The notes under the pieces were generated by a model. That model made no database searches, was not told the origin of the DNA, and saw only the letters and a list, made by a program, of their open reading frames with translations. The translations under genes and the position numbers were made by a program. From Prolixibacteraceae bacterium (GTDB lineage Bacteria > Bacteroidota > Bacteroidia > Bacteroidales > Prolixibacteraceae), in the NCBI GenBank assembly GCA_003506435.1, contig DOAQ01000024.1, positions 68,590 to 132,589 on the forward strand: a stretch of DNA of 64,000 nucleotides. The letters are read 5' to 3'. This document shows positions 26,916 through 35,868 of this stretch, piece by piece; within the stretch, counting starts at the first letter, position 1; every line of letters starts with the position of its first letter.

Positions 26916-27837
26916 TTTTCATTACTTCTTTCCAGTTCAGTTCCTTAAAATCGAGGAAAGAAGGCAGGTGCCAGGTAAACCCGACACGCACGGTTTCGTA
27001 CGGGTAATCGCTGATCCCGGTTTGGTATTCCACATGCCAGTCGACCCGGTGGCGGTTTTTCTTCAGGCGGACAATCCAGTAAACCGGATCATCGTGGCCC
27101 ACTGCTTCCCAGCCGGTGTAACCGCTTAACGAGCTGCAAAACTCGAAACTTTTGTAATTAAACTGGGCTTCCAGTCCCATTGTTGGGCCTTCGTTCTGGG
27201 TAATTTTTTCGCGGTTCGAATGGTACACGTAAAATCCAATCAGTCCATTCATCCGGAATTTAAAATCGTTGACTACAACCAAATCTTTGCCCAAACTAAG
27301 TGAAGCCCATAGCGCCGGGGTGTTGGTGAAATGCCCGTCTTCAACCGAGCCAAGCGTTGTTTTGTGACCAATAACTCCCATCAGATCGGGCAGCCATTTG
27401 TGATCTTTCACAAACTGCATCAGAAAGCTGAAGTTAAGGTCGCCCATGACCAGTTGCGTACCTTCGTCGCGTGCGGCCAACCGGCGCCAGTCGCGTATTT
27501 CGTTGCTGCTGCGGTACATTTCAAGCATATACCAATATGTTTCGAGCGCCATAAAATTACGCACTACCGGGGCAAGCAGATAACCGTCGATATTAAAGGT
27601 ATTGTCGCCTTCCATGAAATGCGACGACTGGTTGATCCGAAGCTCGAAATTACTACCAACCAACCCGTTGCGGATACGTTGTACCGGAAGGGCGTTCGGC
27701 CCCAGCAGTCCGGGGGCAAGAATAATATTTTTATTCGGATGCGGTTCGAAATAACCACCATCTTCATCGGAACTATCCTGTGAAAACGCTTCAGAAAAAA
27801 GCAATAAAAAAACGAATAGGCTAATAAATAACTTCAT
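26908..27837 (-). CDS. Secreted, beta-rich outer-membrane-type protein, family not recognised
   Basis: 309 residues with a Sec signal peptide (MKLFISLFVFLLLFSEAFSQ, cut near 20). Alternating aromatic strands typical of an outer-membrane beta-barrel or lipid-A-associated barrel follow (e.g. FNIDGYLLAPVVRNFMALE, FRMNGLIGFYVYHSN, VRVGFTWHLPSFLDF). It precedes and overlaps ppx, but no known family links the two. I do not assign a function. Confidence 0.75.
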   Translation of the reverse strand: MKLFISLFVFLLLFSEAFSQDSSDEDGGYFEPHPNKNIILAPGLLGPNALPVQRIRNGLVGSNFELRINQSSHFMEGDNTFNIDGYLLAPVVRNFMALETYWYMLEMYRSSNEIRDWRRLAARDEGTQLVMGDLNFSFLMQFVKDHKWLPDLMGVIGHKTTLGSVEDGHFTNTPALWASLSLGKDLVVVNDFKFRMNGLIGFYVYHSNREKITQNEGPTMGLEAQFNYKSFEFCSSLSGYTGWEAVGHDDPVYWIVRLKKNRHRVDWHVEYQTGISDYPYETVRVGFTWHLPSFLDFKELNWKEVMKNE

Positions 27838-28022
27838 TGAGGAAAAAATTAATCAGAAACAAAGATACATTTCAGTGCGAAAGAATTGAACTTTTCCCTG
27901 AAAAAAGCCGGAAGATTAAAATAAGAGGGGGCAAACCCAACCTCCTCCACGTTGGAGTGAAACTCATGTAGGCACAGTGGTGTAGGAGGTGTTCTCCGTC
28001 AGTTAACTATTGGCGGGGCAGT

Positions 28023-28709
28023 TTACTCGATTAGCGGTATGTTATTTCTAATTTTCACATAATATACTTTGCGAGAGCCAATTCCTGGAATTCTCTTTCC
28101 CTTTGGGTAAGCTCCCATTTTTTTCAAAATTTGTCCAGTGGTTTCAGGTGTACATTTCAATCCTTTATTTTTGAGCATTTTCGAAATATCTGTTGCGGTA
28201 AAATATTCTACTCCATTATTTTCGATTTCTTTTTCTGTCGGAATTTCAATTAATTCTATAAAGAGTCTTGGAATTTGGATGTCTGTCTTTTTAGTTTGGC
28301 GCTTTACTTCACCTATAATTTTCACATTCCCAGTTACATATATTGACGGTAATAAATAATTAGCCCAAATAATAGAATTTTTGATGAGACACTTAAAATC
28401 CTTTTTTATCAAATAGTCATAAATATATTCGAGGTCATTATCATCCAATATAAACCATTCCCTTGAAATTTGTTTTGCCTTAAATTTCTCATGAAGTTTT
28501 TTTTCGAAAGTCAAAGCTCTCTCATTTGCATATAAACCAATAAAGAAACATTTCTGAGAAGGAAGCCCAAGTTTTATTTGTTCAATTCTTTCAAGCGGTG
28601 TTTTAGTGTATCCAATTTTACAACCATACTCAGAATAAATCACATAGATAAAATTGCTTTTTTCAATATATTCTTTAAGAGAATTGTATGTCGTAAAATT
28701 TGAATCCAT
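28023..28709 (-). CDS. GIY-YIG/T5orf172-type nuclease family protein
   Basis: 228 residues. The N-terminal half has a GIY-YIG-like core of the T5orf172 kind (FIYVIYSEYGCKIGYTKTPLERIEQIK, YANERALTFEKKLHEKFKAKQI with the usual L-H-x-x-F). The second half ends in a small basic region with a possible helix-turn-helix (FTATDISKMLKNKGLKCTPETTGQILKKMGA), probably for DNA binding. It is AT-rich and isolated between intergenic repeats, so it may be a mobile or defence gene. Substrate unknown. Confidence 0.7.
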   Translation of the reverse strand: MDSNFTTYNSLKEYIEKSNFIYVIYSEYGCKIGYTKTPLERIEQIKLGLPSQKCFFIGLYANERALTFEKKLHEKFKAKQISREWFILDDNDLEYIYDYLIKKDFKCLIKNSIIWANYLLPSIYVTGNVKIIGEVKRQTKKTDIQIPRLFIELIEIPTEKEIENNGVEYFTATDISKMLKNKGLKCTPETTGQILKKMGAYPKGKRIPGIGSRKVYYVKIRNNIPLIE

Positions 28710-28831
28710 TGTTTGTGTTATGTTTCATTTAATGTACCCTAACGGAAAATTGTAAGTTGTCGTTGCGGGAATCCGAAGCGACAACCTGCACCGAACCCCG
28801 CAATGCAATTTATAATTTTGTTGCACTGGCA

Positions 28832-29506
28832 TTATATTTTTATTTTCTCACAAAATTCAATTGCTTCCGGACAATTTACAATGTATGAGTCTTTTACTAT
28901 TTTATCTGAAAACCAGACAAAACGGTATTCATTCTGATGCTTATATTTTTCTAGTTTCAGAAATAATTCATATTCTCGTGTTTGTTCTCGAAATGCGTCT
29001 TTACCCAAGCGATCGTTTATAAACTTGCCATCCTTAAAGAATGCGTATTCCTCAATATTTTTCTTGAATTTGAGAATTTTGTGTTCGTCATAAACACAGT
29101 TTCCCTCAATTCCTCCTAAAACAAACGGGAGTTTTTTCGCAATCTCCAATGCAAACTCAGTTGGATTATTAATCTTAATTGCACACTTTGCCTTAAAATC
29201 ATCGACTACCTGTTTGCCAATTTTTGTCGTCGTTGACATTATAAAGGCATTGTCTCCTGAGTCATATAAAATGAGATGTAGATTTCTTGCTGAATCCTCG
29301 CCTCTAATAATTCCTTTTCCTTCTTCTTTGTCTCCTTGCATTTCGTCTGGATAATTTTTGAATTTATCAAAACAGCTAATTAATAATTCTCCTGTTTTGA
29401 AAAAATTATCCGCCCATTTTTCATCGTCTAATAATCGAAAAACTGGGTCTCTTCTTATCGCCCAATTTACAGGAAAGGAAAGAGGCAATAGAGTATAATT
29501 ATTCAT
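28832..29506 (-). CDS. Hypothetical protein, DUF2971-like
   Basis: 224 residues, cytoplasmic. It contains NWAIRRDPVFRLLDDEKWADNFFKTGELLISCF and a late KHQNEYRFVWF with an acidic, aromatic C-terminus. This layout recalls DUF2971-like proteins that occur near phage-defence genes, but I cannot place it firmly. It is AT-rich, like the neighbouring GIY-YIG gene, with 122 bp between them. Confidence 0.5.
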   Translation of the reverse strand: MNNYTLLPLSFPVNWAIRRDPVFRLLDDEKWADNFFKTGELLISCFDKFKNYPDEMQGDKEEGKGIIRGEDSARNLHLILYDSGDNAFIMSTTTKIGKQVVDDFKAKCAIKINNPTEFALEIAKKLPFVLGGIEGNCVYDEHKILKFKKNIEEYAFFKDGKFINDRLGKDAFREQTREYELFLKLEKYKHQNEYRFVWFSDKIVKDSYIVNCPEAIEFCEKIKI

Positions 29507-30698
29507 TTTTGCAGTTTATTATCTTGCTTGTGTATAACTCGTTTATACATCTCCCTCATTTCCTTTTCAGGTTTATTAAATCTGCCGGATTTGGGGTTCT
29601 GTATAAACCTTTAGTTGCTTTGGGTTTACATTACTTATTCAAAAGAAAAGAATATTTATATATGTTCAAAAAAATCAGAGGTATATTTGTAAATCACCGG
29701 GGGGGCAACTGTATGTTTTTCAACCTCCTTTACGAACGGTTGAATGTATCGGATCAATTCATATTTTGTAGGGAAAGTAAATTGGTTCATATCTGGCATC
29801 ATTTTTCCTGTCCTCAAGCCGGACGGGCTCTTCCTTTTTCAATCGATAAAAAGGAAGCAAAAATCTTGTCCCAACGAACCCTCCGCCGGGCGTTGGGACG
29901 GCCTGCCCACCTTTCTGATGTTGCTCTATCTGTCATCTGTTCTTTTGTTTTTCAATCCATCTTTATCCCGGAAAAGAAACAATAGCCGGGCTGTTCCCGC
30001 CTAAGGAGAAAAAGCGTGAAGAAAATCGCTGGCGTGAGCGTGAAGAAACCAACCTCTCCCTCGTTTGAGCTTTAGCGGTAACGAGTGGTTAGTTCTCGTC
30101 TGCGACGAGTTACTCTGTAACTGCCCCCTTTGTCCTTCGGACATTTCCCCCAACCGGGGGAAAATTTTGGCCAGTGAAAATTCAGTTGCTTTTATACTTT
30201 AACGTATTTTACTTTTAATGTTCGGCCAGACCAAACTCCTCTCCCGTTTTGGGAGAGGCCGGGAGAGGGTAATTTATGCAAAACTGCGACTGTTTTCCCT
30301 GCTGTTTCCAACCTTCCTCTTCGTTACCGTTGCACTCAAACGAGGGAGATTGAAAATCCGGTACGGATTTGATTATAGTAACAAGCCAACCAATAATGAG
30401 GAGAGGAACCCCGTGGGGGTTCGATGTGGCCTGACAACTTTCTCTTTCACATTTTACGCGGCATCCCGAGGCCGTTCTAAAAGTCCGGAAATCTGCAACT
30501 CGCGTCACCCTGAATTTATTTCAGGGTCTGATTATTAGAACGATGAGATCCCGAAACAAGTTCGGGATGACTCTGTTCCGGACTTTTGGGATGGCTTCTT
30601 ACCTGCATATCCCGATTATTCTACCATAATCCAATGCCGGTGGCATTGCCGACAGTGAAACAACGGTATCCGAAAATCAGGTACGGGTTCGATTATAG
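29507..30698. other. Repeat-rich, gene-poor interval
   Basis: About 1.2 kb with no convincing gene. It holds a GC-rich tract (29810-30010) resembling dispersed Bacteroidota repeats, and the first MITE-like element (30056-30348). It also holds a pair of small hairpins of the type CACCCTGAATTT-ATTTCAGGGTCT and GATCCCGAAAC-GTTCGGGATGA (30508-30572), and two related direct repeats (GAAAATCCGGTACGGATT at 30351 and GAAAATCAGGTACGGGTT at 30672). Open frames here lack domains. Confidence 0.6.
30056..30348. mobile_element. MITE-like element, copy 1
   Basis: A 293-bp segment bounded by perfect 14-bp inverted repeats CTCCCTCGTTTGAG (30056-30069) and CTCAAACGAGGGAG (30335-30348). Homology continues inward (CGGTAACGA on both sides). 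A second copy with the same ends lies at 31391-31606. No coding capacity. Confidence 0.6.
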
Positions 30699-31037
30699 CT
30701 ATTTCGGTGCCACCAGGTCTTTCAGGGTCCGTTTCAGGATGGCAACTTCCATTTCAAGTTCCTGGATGCGCTTTTGTTGCTGTATAACCGGCGAATTGTC
30801 GGCATCCGGGGGATCATTATAAGGAAGTTTCTCCGCGATCTCCTTAAAAAAATTGTATTGCAGTAATTCGCACCACTCCAAAAGTTTGTGCACCTGGATG
30901 GTGGGGCGCTGCAAACTGCCAGACACTGTCGAATGGCTTGTATTCATGCTTCGGGCTACATCGGCAATACATAAATTCTTTTTCTTCATTTCACGATTCA
31001 ACATCGCGATCACCCGAATAGGTTCCGGTTTGTTCAT
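30699..31037 (-). CDS. Small HTH regulator with C-terminal coiled coil
   Basis: 112 residues. The N-terminal helix-turn-helix is of Cro/XRE or MerR-like type (LCIADVARSMNTSHSTVSGSLQRPTIQVHKLLEWCELL). A C-terminal leucine-rich coiled coil follows (IQQQKRIQELEMEVAILKRTLKDLV) for dimerisation. Similar orphan proteins are common in Bacteroidota. The 41-bp tandem repeat array begins about 140 bp upstream of its start and may hold its regulatory sites (inference). Confidence 0.75.
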   Translation of the reverse strand: MNKPEPIRVIAMLNREMKKKNLCIADVARSMNTSHSTVSGSLQRPTIQVHKLLEWCELLQYNFFKEIAEKLPYNDPPDADNSPVIQQQKRIQELEMEVAILKRTLKDLVAPK

Positions 31038-31177
31038 GTTGATTGTAATTTAAGGTTTTGTGTGTAAGATAATAAAACCTGTGGCAAAACGCAAGAATGT
31101 ATGACGTATATTAAGTGATAAAAGATGCAAAATATATTTATATCACCTTTCCGCCGGAGTTGCTAATAAGAATAAAA

Positions 31178-31384
31178 TTTCTGGCAACCTTTCCGCCGTG
31201 GTTGATAACGAGATTAAATTTCTGACAACCTTTCCGCCGTAGGGGATAGCAATAATAAATTTCTGGCAACCTTTCCGCCGGGGTTGATAACGAAACAAAA
31301 TTTCTGGCAACCTTTTCGCCGGGGCTGATAACGAGAATTACGTTTTAATTAACTTTTTAGCCGGAGGAAATAACGATAAAAAGG
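31178..31384. repeat. 41-bp tandem repeat array (five to six units)
   Basis: Units start at 31178, 31219, 31260, 31301 and 31342, each opening with TTTCTGGCAACCTTTCCGCC or a variant and continuing with GGTTGATAACGA-type sequence. A partial unit precedes 31178 and the last ones decay. The period is not a multiple of three, so it is non-coding. The copies are contiguous, without spacers, so it is not a CRISPR array. Confidence 0.85.
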
Positions 31385-31390
31385 TTATTT

Positions 31391-31606
31391 GATCAACTTC
31401 CCCTTCGTTTGAGCTTTAGTGGTAAGGGGTTTGCACCTGCTCGTCTACGACGAGTTACTTTGTTAATGCAACGTCAGTTCGATATAATGAAGTTGATCAA
31501 AATTCTGATAGTCAAGATTAAACTGCCCCTTCCCCAGCCCTTCCCCACAAAGGGAAGGGAGTTTGACCCCCTCGTTCCCGTTGCACTCAAACGAGGAGGA
31601 GTTGAT
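31391..31606. mobile_element. MITE-like element, copy 2
   Basis: A 216-bp segment with imperfect terminal inverted repeats: ATCAACTTCCCCTTCGTTTG on the left, matching the reverse of CAAACGAGGAGGAGTTGAT on the right. Both ends carry the same core as copy 1 (CGTTTGAGCTTTAG..GGTAA and CCGTTGCACTCAAACGAG). The interiors differ. Confidence 0.55.
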
Positions 31607-31667
31607 ATGGATACCAAACCTTCAAGGTTTCTGAAAACCTTGAAGGTTTAATTGAAGACCACCGAAC

Positions 31668-32360
31668 TTATTTCAACTCCTCAGTCCACTTCTTTGGATT
31701 CAGAAAAATCAGAAAGAAAATAGCGGCAAAAACGAATTCCAGCAGTTCTTCATGGCGCGAATAATAAACTCCCTGGATGATCGCGGCGGAGAATAACATC
31801 ATTACAATATGATGCAGCCTGGGCAACGGCACATTAAAATACCGGACCAGGTTGCCAATGAACTTTACTTTTTTAGCCAAAAATTCAAGAAAAACAAAAT
31901 AAATGACGAGTACTACAAACAACATTTGCGAAAAAATCAGCTTGTTAATTTTTACATCGCCCACCATCATGTTGTGCAGGTTGGTTTCGCCCTGCAAATT
32001 ATTCTGCTGAAAAAATTCTCCCGACTCGATATTAAAAATGCGCTGCCCCCACGACAGTTCTTCGCCTGCTGCAAAGAAGAAAAACAGGGCAAGTGCTACC
32101 TGCATAATTACCCATCCGTGTTTTTTCAGGACGACATACTGTTTTATGCGGTATATGCTTACAAAAGAGGCTGCGAACAACATCAGGGCCGTTAGGTTTT
32201 CAGCCGGTCCGTCTTCGGCTACCAGTGCAACCAAGAGGTCTTTTGCAAAAGCGAGTGTCAGCAGCGAGTAGGCAATCAGCGCCAGTATAGAGAAATAAAT
32301 GATCAGATCGGTGGTGGTTAAATCCAGTTTTTGTTTCAGTGTATTCATCGAATTCATATT
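31668..32360 (-). CDS. Uncharacterised integral membrane protein
   Basis: About 230 residues with six to seven hydrophobic segments (e.g. LIIYFSILALIAYSLLTLAFA, HGWVIMQVALALFFFFAAG, IFSQMLFVVLVIYFVFLEFLA, LLEFVFAAIFFLIFL). A conserved-looking GEELSWGQRIF motif lies between helices. No family assigned. It is divergent from the GT39 gene. The start could be MNSMNT (32360) or slightly upstream. Confidence 0.7.
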   Translation of the reverse strand, partial: NMNSMNTLKQKLDLTTTDLIIYFSILALIAYSLLTLAFAKDLLVALVAEDGPAENLTALMLFAASFVSIYRIKQYVVLKKHGWVIMQVALALFFFFAAGEELSWGQRIFNIESGEFFQQNNLQGETNLHNMMVGDVKINKLIFSQMLFVVLVIYFVFLEFLAKKVKFIGNLVRYFNVPLPRLHHIVMMLFSAAIIQGVYYSRHEELLEFVFAAIFFLIFLNPKKWTEELK

Positions 32361-32559
32361 TTCAGGAAGGAACAAATTTAATAAAATAATGATTGGTTTG
32401 TGGCGGGCCGGATCGTTTCAAAAGCGCCCGGACAACGTAAATCGATTGACATTTACAAAGCAATTCACCGGTGAGGTTTTCGTTTGGTTTTTTGTCTTTT
32501 ACAACAACTCTCATCGGGATTCCGAAAGAAATAAATATCTTGCATTCTAAATTTCGAAT

Positions 32560-34221
32560 ATGGGTGACTTTGATTTTAAACGGATTCTTCCTTTGGCATT
32601 GCTTGTTTATGTTTTGGTTACGGTTAGCGGTTTGTTTGTTCCTTTAATCGTAAATGCCGCCAAATATGCGCAAGTAAGCCGTGAAATTCTGGAAAGCGGC
32701 GACTGGATCAACCTCCGCATTGCCGGTGATGCTTACGACCAGAAACCTCCGCTTCTGTTTTGGCTGGGAGCTGTTGCGTACAAGCTGTTCGGCATGTCGC
32801 CTATTGTTTACAAACTCTCTGTAATACTGGCCTCGTTCGCAAGTATATTTGCAACCTTCAAACTGGGCGAAATTTTATACGGAAAGAAAACCGGCATTCT
32901 GGCTTCCCTGTTTTTGGCAACCACTCTGGGATTCCTTCATTTTCATAACGACATTCATACGGATACCTTGCTGGCCGATTTTGTAATTCTGGCAACCTGG
33001 CAACTGGTCGTTTTCTTCGAGCGAAAAAAGAACTTCAACTTCGTTCTGGGGCTTGTGTTCACTGGTTTGGCCATGCTGACGAAAGGGCCTGTCGGACTCG
33101 CCATCCCGGCCTTCGCCATCGGTACTCATTTGCTCCTGAAACGGAAATTCAACGAAATATTCCACTTGCGCTGGCTCATTGCCATTCCAATTGTCGGGAT
33201 TATTATCCTTCCTGCGCTGTGGGGCCTGCTCAACCAATTTGGACTGAAAGGAATTATTTTCTATTTCTGGACCAACAATGCCGGGCGCATCACCGGTTCG
33301 TACCAGGGGCACGGAGGCGATCTTTTGTTTTCGATCCATACTTCGGCCTACATGTTACTCCCCTGGACTGTTTTTGCATTTACCGGACTGGTGATGCAAA
33401 TCCGCGAAAAAATTATTCACCGAAGGAATCAGGAAACAAATACCGAATATTATACACTGGGTGGCATCCTCATCTTTTTGATGATACTTTCGTTGTCCAA
33501 AACACAGATGCCGCATTACCTGCTTTCGGTTCTTCCCTTCTTTGCCATCCTTGCTTCGCGCTGGGCCATCCTGATCTTTGAAAACCCGGAGAAGACCCGG
33601 TTTGCCCGGTTGGTCGGATACGGAAACTTATTTCTGGCTTTGTTTTTCCTGTTAATTATTCCGCTGTTTGGCTTCTGGTTTTATCCTGAAAAAAGAATAG
33701 CCGTGTGGCTGGTAATCGGAACCGGATTTGCTGCCGGTATCTTTTCTGTCGTCAAACGGAAAGGGCTTCAGAAGAATGTTTCATTTTTGTTGTTGACCAT
33801 TGGGCTCGTCCTTTTTTATGTAAACGTCAGTGTTTTGCCGAATATGGCAACGTATCATTCTCCCTTAAAAGCTGCACGAATTTTTAATAATGAAGCTGAA
33901 GCCGGGCAAAGGCTGCACATGTTTTCGCCGCAGGCCCGTTACTGGAGTTTAATCTATTATTCGAAAGCTCCAGGTTACTATATGCCTGATGCCGGTGATT
34001 TCAGGAAACGGGAACTATCTGCCGGAGACTGGATTTATACCGATGACGTAGGAATTGGGCAGTTGAATGAAATGAATGTTCCTTATGAATTAAAGAATAC
34101 ATTCATTCACCGGAGCATAACTTCCCAATCGGTCCGGTTTTTGAACCCGAAAACCCGCGCCCAAAAGCTTCAGAAAAGGTATCTGGTACAATTGAAAGAA
34201 AAACCCGGACAGGAAAAATAG
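32560..34221 (+). CDS. ArnT/PMT-like GT39 family glycosyltransferase
   Basis: 553 residues with about 12 membrane helices. The N-terminal periplasmic loop has KYAQVSREILESGDWINLRIAGDAYDQKPPLLFW, containing the catalytic-type acidic motif of the GT-C fold. FHNDIHTDTLLADF and LTKGPVGLAIPAFAIGTHLLL are family hallmarks of ArnT-type transferases. It moves a sugar from an undecaprenyl-phosphate donor to a lipid or protein acceptor on the periplasmic side; the acceptor is unknown. It stands alone and converges on a DUF4870-like gene. Confidence 0.88.
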   Translation: MGDFDFKRILPLALLVYVLVTVSGLFVPLIVNAAKYAQVSREILESGDWINLRIAGDAYDQKPPLLFWLGAVAYKLFGMSPIVYKLSVILASFASIFATFKLGEILYGKKTGILASLFLATTLGFLHFHNDIHTDTLLADFVILATWQLVVFFERKKNFNFVLGLVFTGLAMLTKGPVGLAIPAFAIGTHLLLKRKFNEIFHLRWLIAIPIVGIIILPALWGLLNQFGLKGIIFYFWTNNAGRITGSYQGHGGDLLFSIHTSAYMLLPWTVFAFTGLVMQIREKIIHRRNQETNTEYYTLGGILIFLMILSLSKTQMPHYLLSVLPFFAILASRWAILIFENPEKTRFARLVGYGNLFLALFFLLIIPLFGFWFYPEKRIAVWLVIGTGFAAGIFSVVKRKGLQKNVSFLLLTIGLVLFYVNVSVLPNMATYHSPLKAARIFNNEAEAGQRLHMFSPQARYWSLIYYSKAPGYYMPDAGDFRKRELSAGDWIYTDDVGIGQLNEMNVPYELKNTFIHRSITSQSVRFLNPKTRAQKLQKRYLVQLKEKPGQEK

Positions 34222-34222
34222 T

Positions 34223-34516
34223 TTATGCCAGACCTTTAAACCAATCCTGAAAATAACGTCCAATGAATGGTGTTTCTTCCTTTTTATTCTGAATGGCTCC
34301 GACAAGGCTCATTATCCAGAATATAAAAACGATTACGCCAATGATTATTCTTATTGCAGGGATGAGGCCCCCGACAATTCCCAGCAAAAAAAGTCCCAGC
34401 ACCTGACGCAAGTAAAAACTGGTCATTTCGTCTTTGTTGCTGCTGTTCACGATCAACGCAATGATCCATCCGATCAGGGTGATGTGCGCAATAATTGATT
34501 TTACTTGTGGTGTCAT
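34223..34516 (-). CDS. DUF4870-like small membrane protein
   Basis: 97 residues with three hydrophobic segments (IIAHITLIGWIIALIVNSS, FYLRQVLGLFLLGIVGG, IIIGVIVFIFWIMSLVGAI). The pattern of YLRQ followed by GxxxFxxWIMSLVGA occurs in the DUF4870/Tic20-like family. Role unknown. Confidence 0.75.
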   Translation of the reverse strand: MTPQVKSIIAHITLIGWIIALIVNSSNKDEMTSFYLRQVLGLFLLGIVGGLIPAIRIIIGVIVFIFWIMSLVGAIQNKKEETPFIGRYFQDWFKGLA

Positions 34517-34555
34517 ATTTCAAGAAGATTAAAGTTTCACCGAATTTACGAATTT

Positions 34556-35467
34556 TTACAGAAAGAAAATTGCCACCCCGCCAACAGCCACCATTGCACC
34601 GGCGATTTCTTTCCAGTTTACCTTTTCTTTAAAAAGAAGGATGGCCGGAGGAATGATCAGTACCGGCACAATGGACATAATGGTTGCGGCAATTCCGGCC
34701 TGCGTATGCTGAACGGCAAGTAATGAAAACGAAACTCCGAGGAACGGCCCGAAAAGCGAACCCAGGGAAATCCGCTTCATCGCGCTCCGGTTTTTCAGTG
34801 CAGCCCAAACACGTCCGTAGCGTTTCATGAAAAGAAACAGAATAGCAAACCCGATAATTCCTGTCGATACCCGGATTTGGGACGAAGCAAACGCATCGTA
34901 GTCGCCCATTCCTTTTTTGCTGAGTACCAGACCAACTCCTTGCCCCACGGCGCCGCCAAAAGCAAGCAATATACCCGGGATGGAATAGGCTGATTTTATC
35001 TTTTTCCGGCCATTTTCATTCTCCGGGGAACTTTCCCGTTTCAGGACGACAATGCTGATTCCCGCTAAGGTGATAATCATTCCCAACCAGTTCATGGGGG
35101 AGAGTACTTCATCCAGTATCAGCCAACCTGCCAGGGCCGTAACAGGCGGGGAAAGGGCCATGATGAGCATGGAAATACGCGCCCCGATAACCACGTATGC
35201 CTGAAACAGCAACAGGTCGCCAATTACAAACCCGACCAACCCCGAAAGGGCCAGCCAGCCAATCCGTTCCCACCCGGCGTCTGTCGGAAAGAAAGAGCCA
35301 CGGGAAAACCATGTAAAAATACCCAGCAGGAAGAATGCAATAACTAAACGGATAAGATTTACAGCCAGCGAGCCTACTTTTTTCCCGGCCGATTCGAACG
35401 ACATGCTGGTGACAGTCCAGAAAACGGCAGTCAGCAATGCCGCAATCTCACCAAAATAATTTCCCAT
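34556..35467 (-). CDS. DMT superfamily EamA-type transporter
   Basis: 303 residues with ten membrane helices in two EamA repeats (AALLTAVFWTVTSMSFE start, and IPGILLAFGGAVGQGVGLVLS mid-point). Conserved features are PPVTALAGWLILDEVLSPMNWLG in repeat 1 and PVLIIPPAILLFKEKVNWKE in repeat 2. It is an inner-membrane exporter of small metabolites; substrate unknown. It is co-oriented with DUF2721 and ZIP genes just upstream (junction of 0 bp with DUF2721). Confidence 0.9.
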   Translation of the reverse strand: MGNYFGEIAALLTAVFWTVTSMSFESAGKKVGSLAVNLIRLVIAFFLLGIFTWFSRGSFFPTDAGWERIGWLALSGLVGFVIGDLLLFQAYVVIGARISMLIMALSPPVTALAGWLILDEVLSPMNWLGMIITLAGISIVVLKRESSPENENGRKKIKSAYSIPGILLAFGGAVGQGVGLVLSKKGMGDYDAFASSQIRVSTGIIGFAILFLFMKRYGRVWAALKNRSAMKRISLGSLFGPFLGVSFSLLAVQHTQAGIAATIMSIVPVLIIPPAILLFKEKVNWKEIAGAMVAVGGVAIFFL

Positions 35468-35857
35468 TTATTCCATATCATTTAAATGAATGTCCAGCGC
35501 ACGAACAGAAATCTGAATTTCGCGAATGGACAGGCCCAGGGAAGCAATCAGCAGGACGAGGGCAATTCCGAAAACCAGTTCGGCCCAGCCCTGCAAACTT
35601 ACATAAATCAGAAACATGCAAAGCACGCAAAGCAACAAACTACCGATTCCCAGAATTTGCATCGACTGCGTTAATCGCAACCGCTTGCGAAGATTATTGA
35701 TCTGTCCAAGTAAAATTTTGTTTGGGTTCTCCTTAAAACTGGCATGTAAGTTTCTCACCACCGACGCATACGCCAGAAAACGGTTGGTATAGGCCAGCAG
35801 GATCAGCGAAATAGCTGAAAACAGCAAAGCGGGGGTTGTTAATGTTAATTCGCTCAT
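35468..35857 (-). CDS. DUF2721 family membrane protein
   Basis: 129 residues with three membrane helices and a charged loop (YASVVRNLHASFKENPNKILLGQINNLRKRLRLTQ), a layout typical of DUF2721. Function unknown. It lies directly between the ZIP and DMT genes, 11 bp after the former and 0 bp before the latter, so probably one transcript. Confidence 0.85.
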   Translation of the reverse strand: MSELTLTTPALLFSAISLILLAYTNRFLAYASVVRNLHASFKENPNKILLGQINNLRKRLRLTQSMQILGIGSLLLCVLCMFLIYVSLQGWAELVFGIALVLLIASLGLSIREIQISVRALDIHLNDME

Positions 35858-35868
35858 GGCTGATATTT

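Noticed and set aside
29509..29985. A 158-residue open frame as a gene.
   Set aside because: It spans a GC-rich dispersed-repeat tract, has no domain or ribosome-binding context, and overlaps similar frames in other phases.
30218..30538. Open frames inside the MITE-like copy 1.
   Set aside because: They follow the inverted-repeat structure, with no codon-usage or domain support.
31178..31384. The 41-bp array as a CRISPR array.
   Set aside because: Units are contiguous with no spacers, and no cas genes are nearby.
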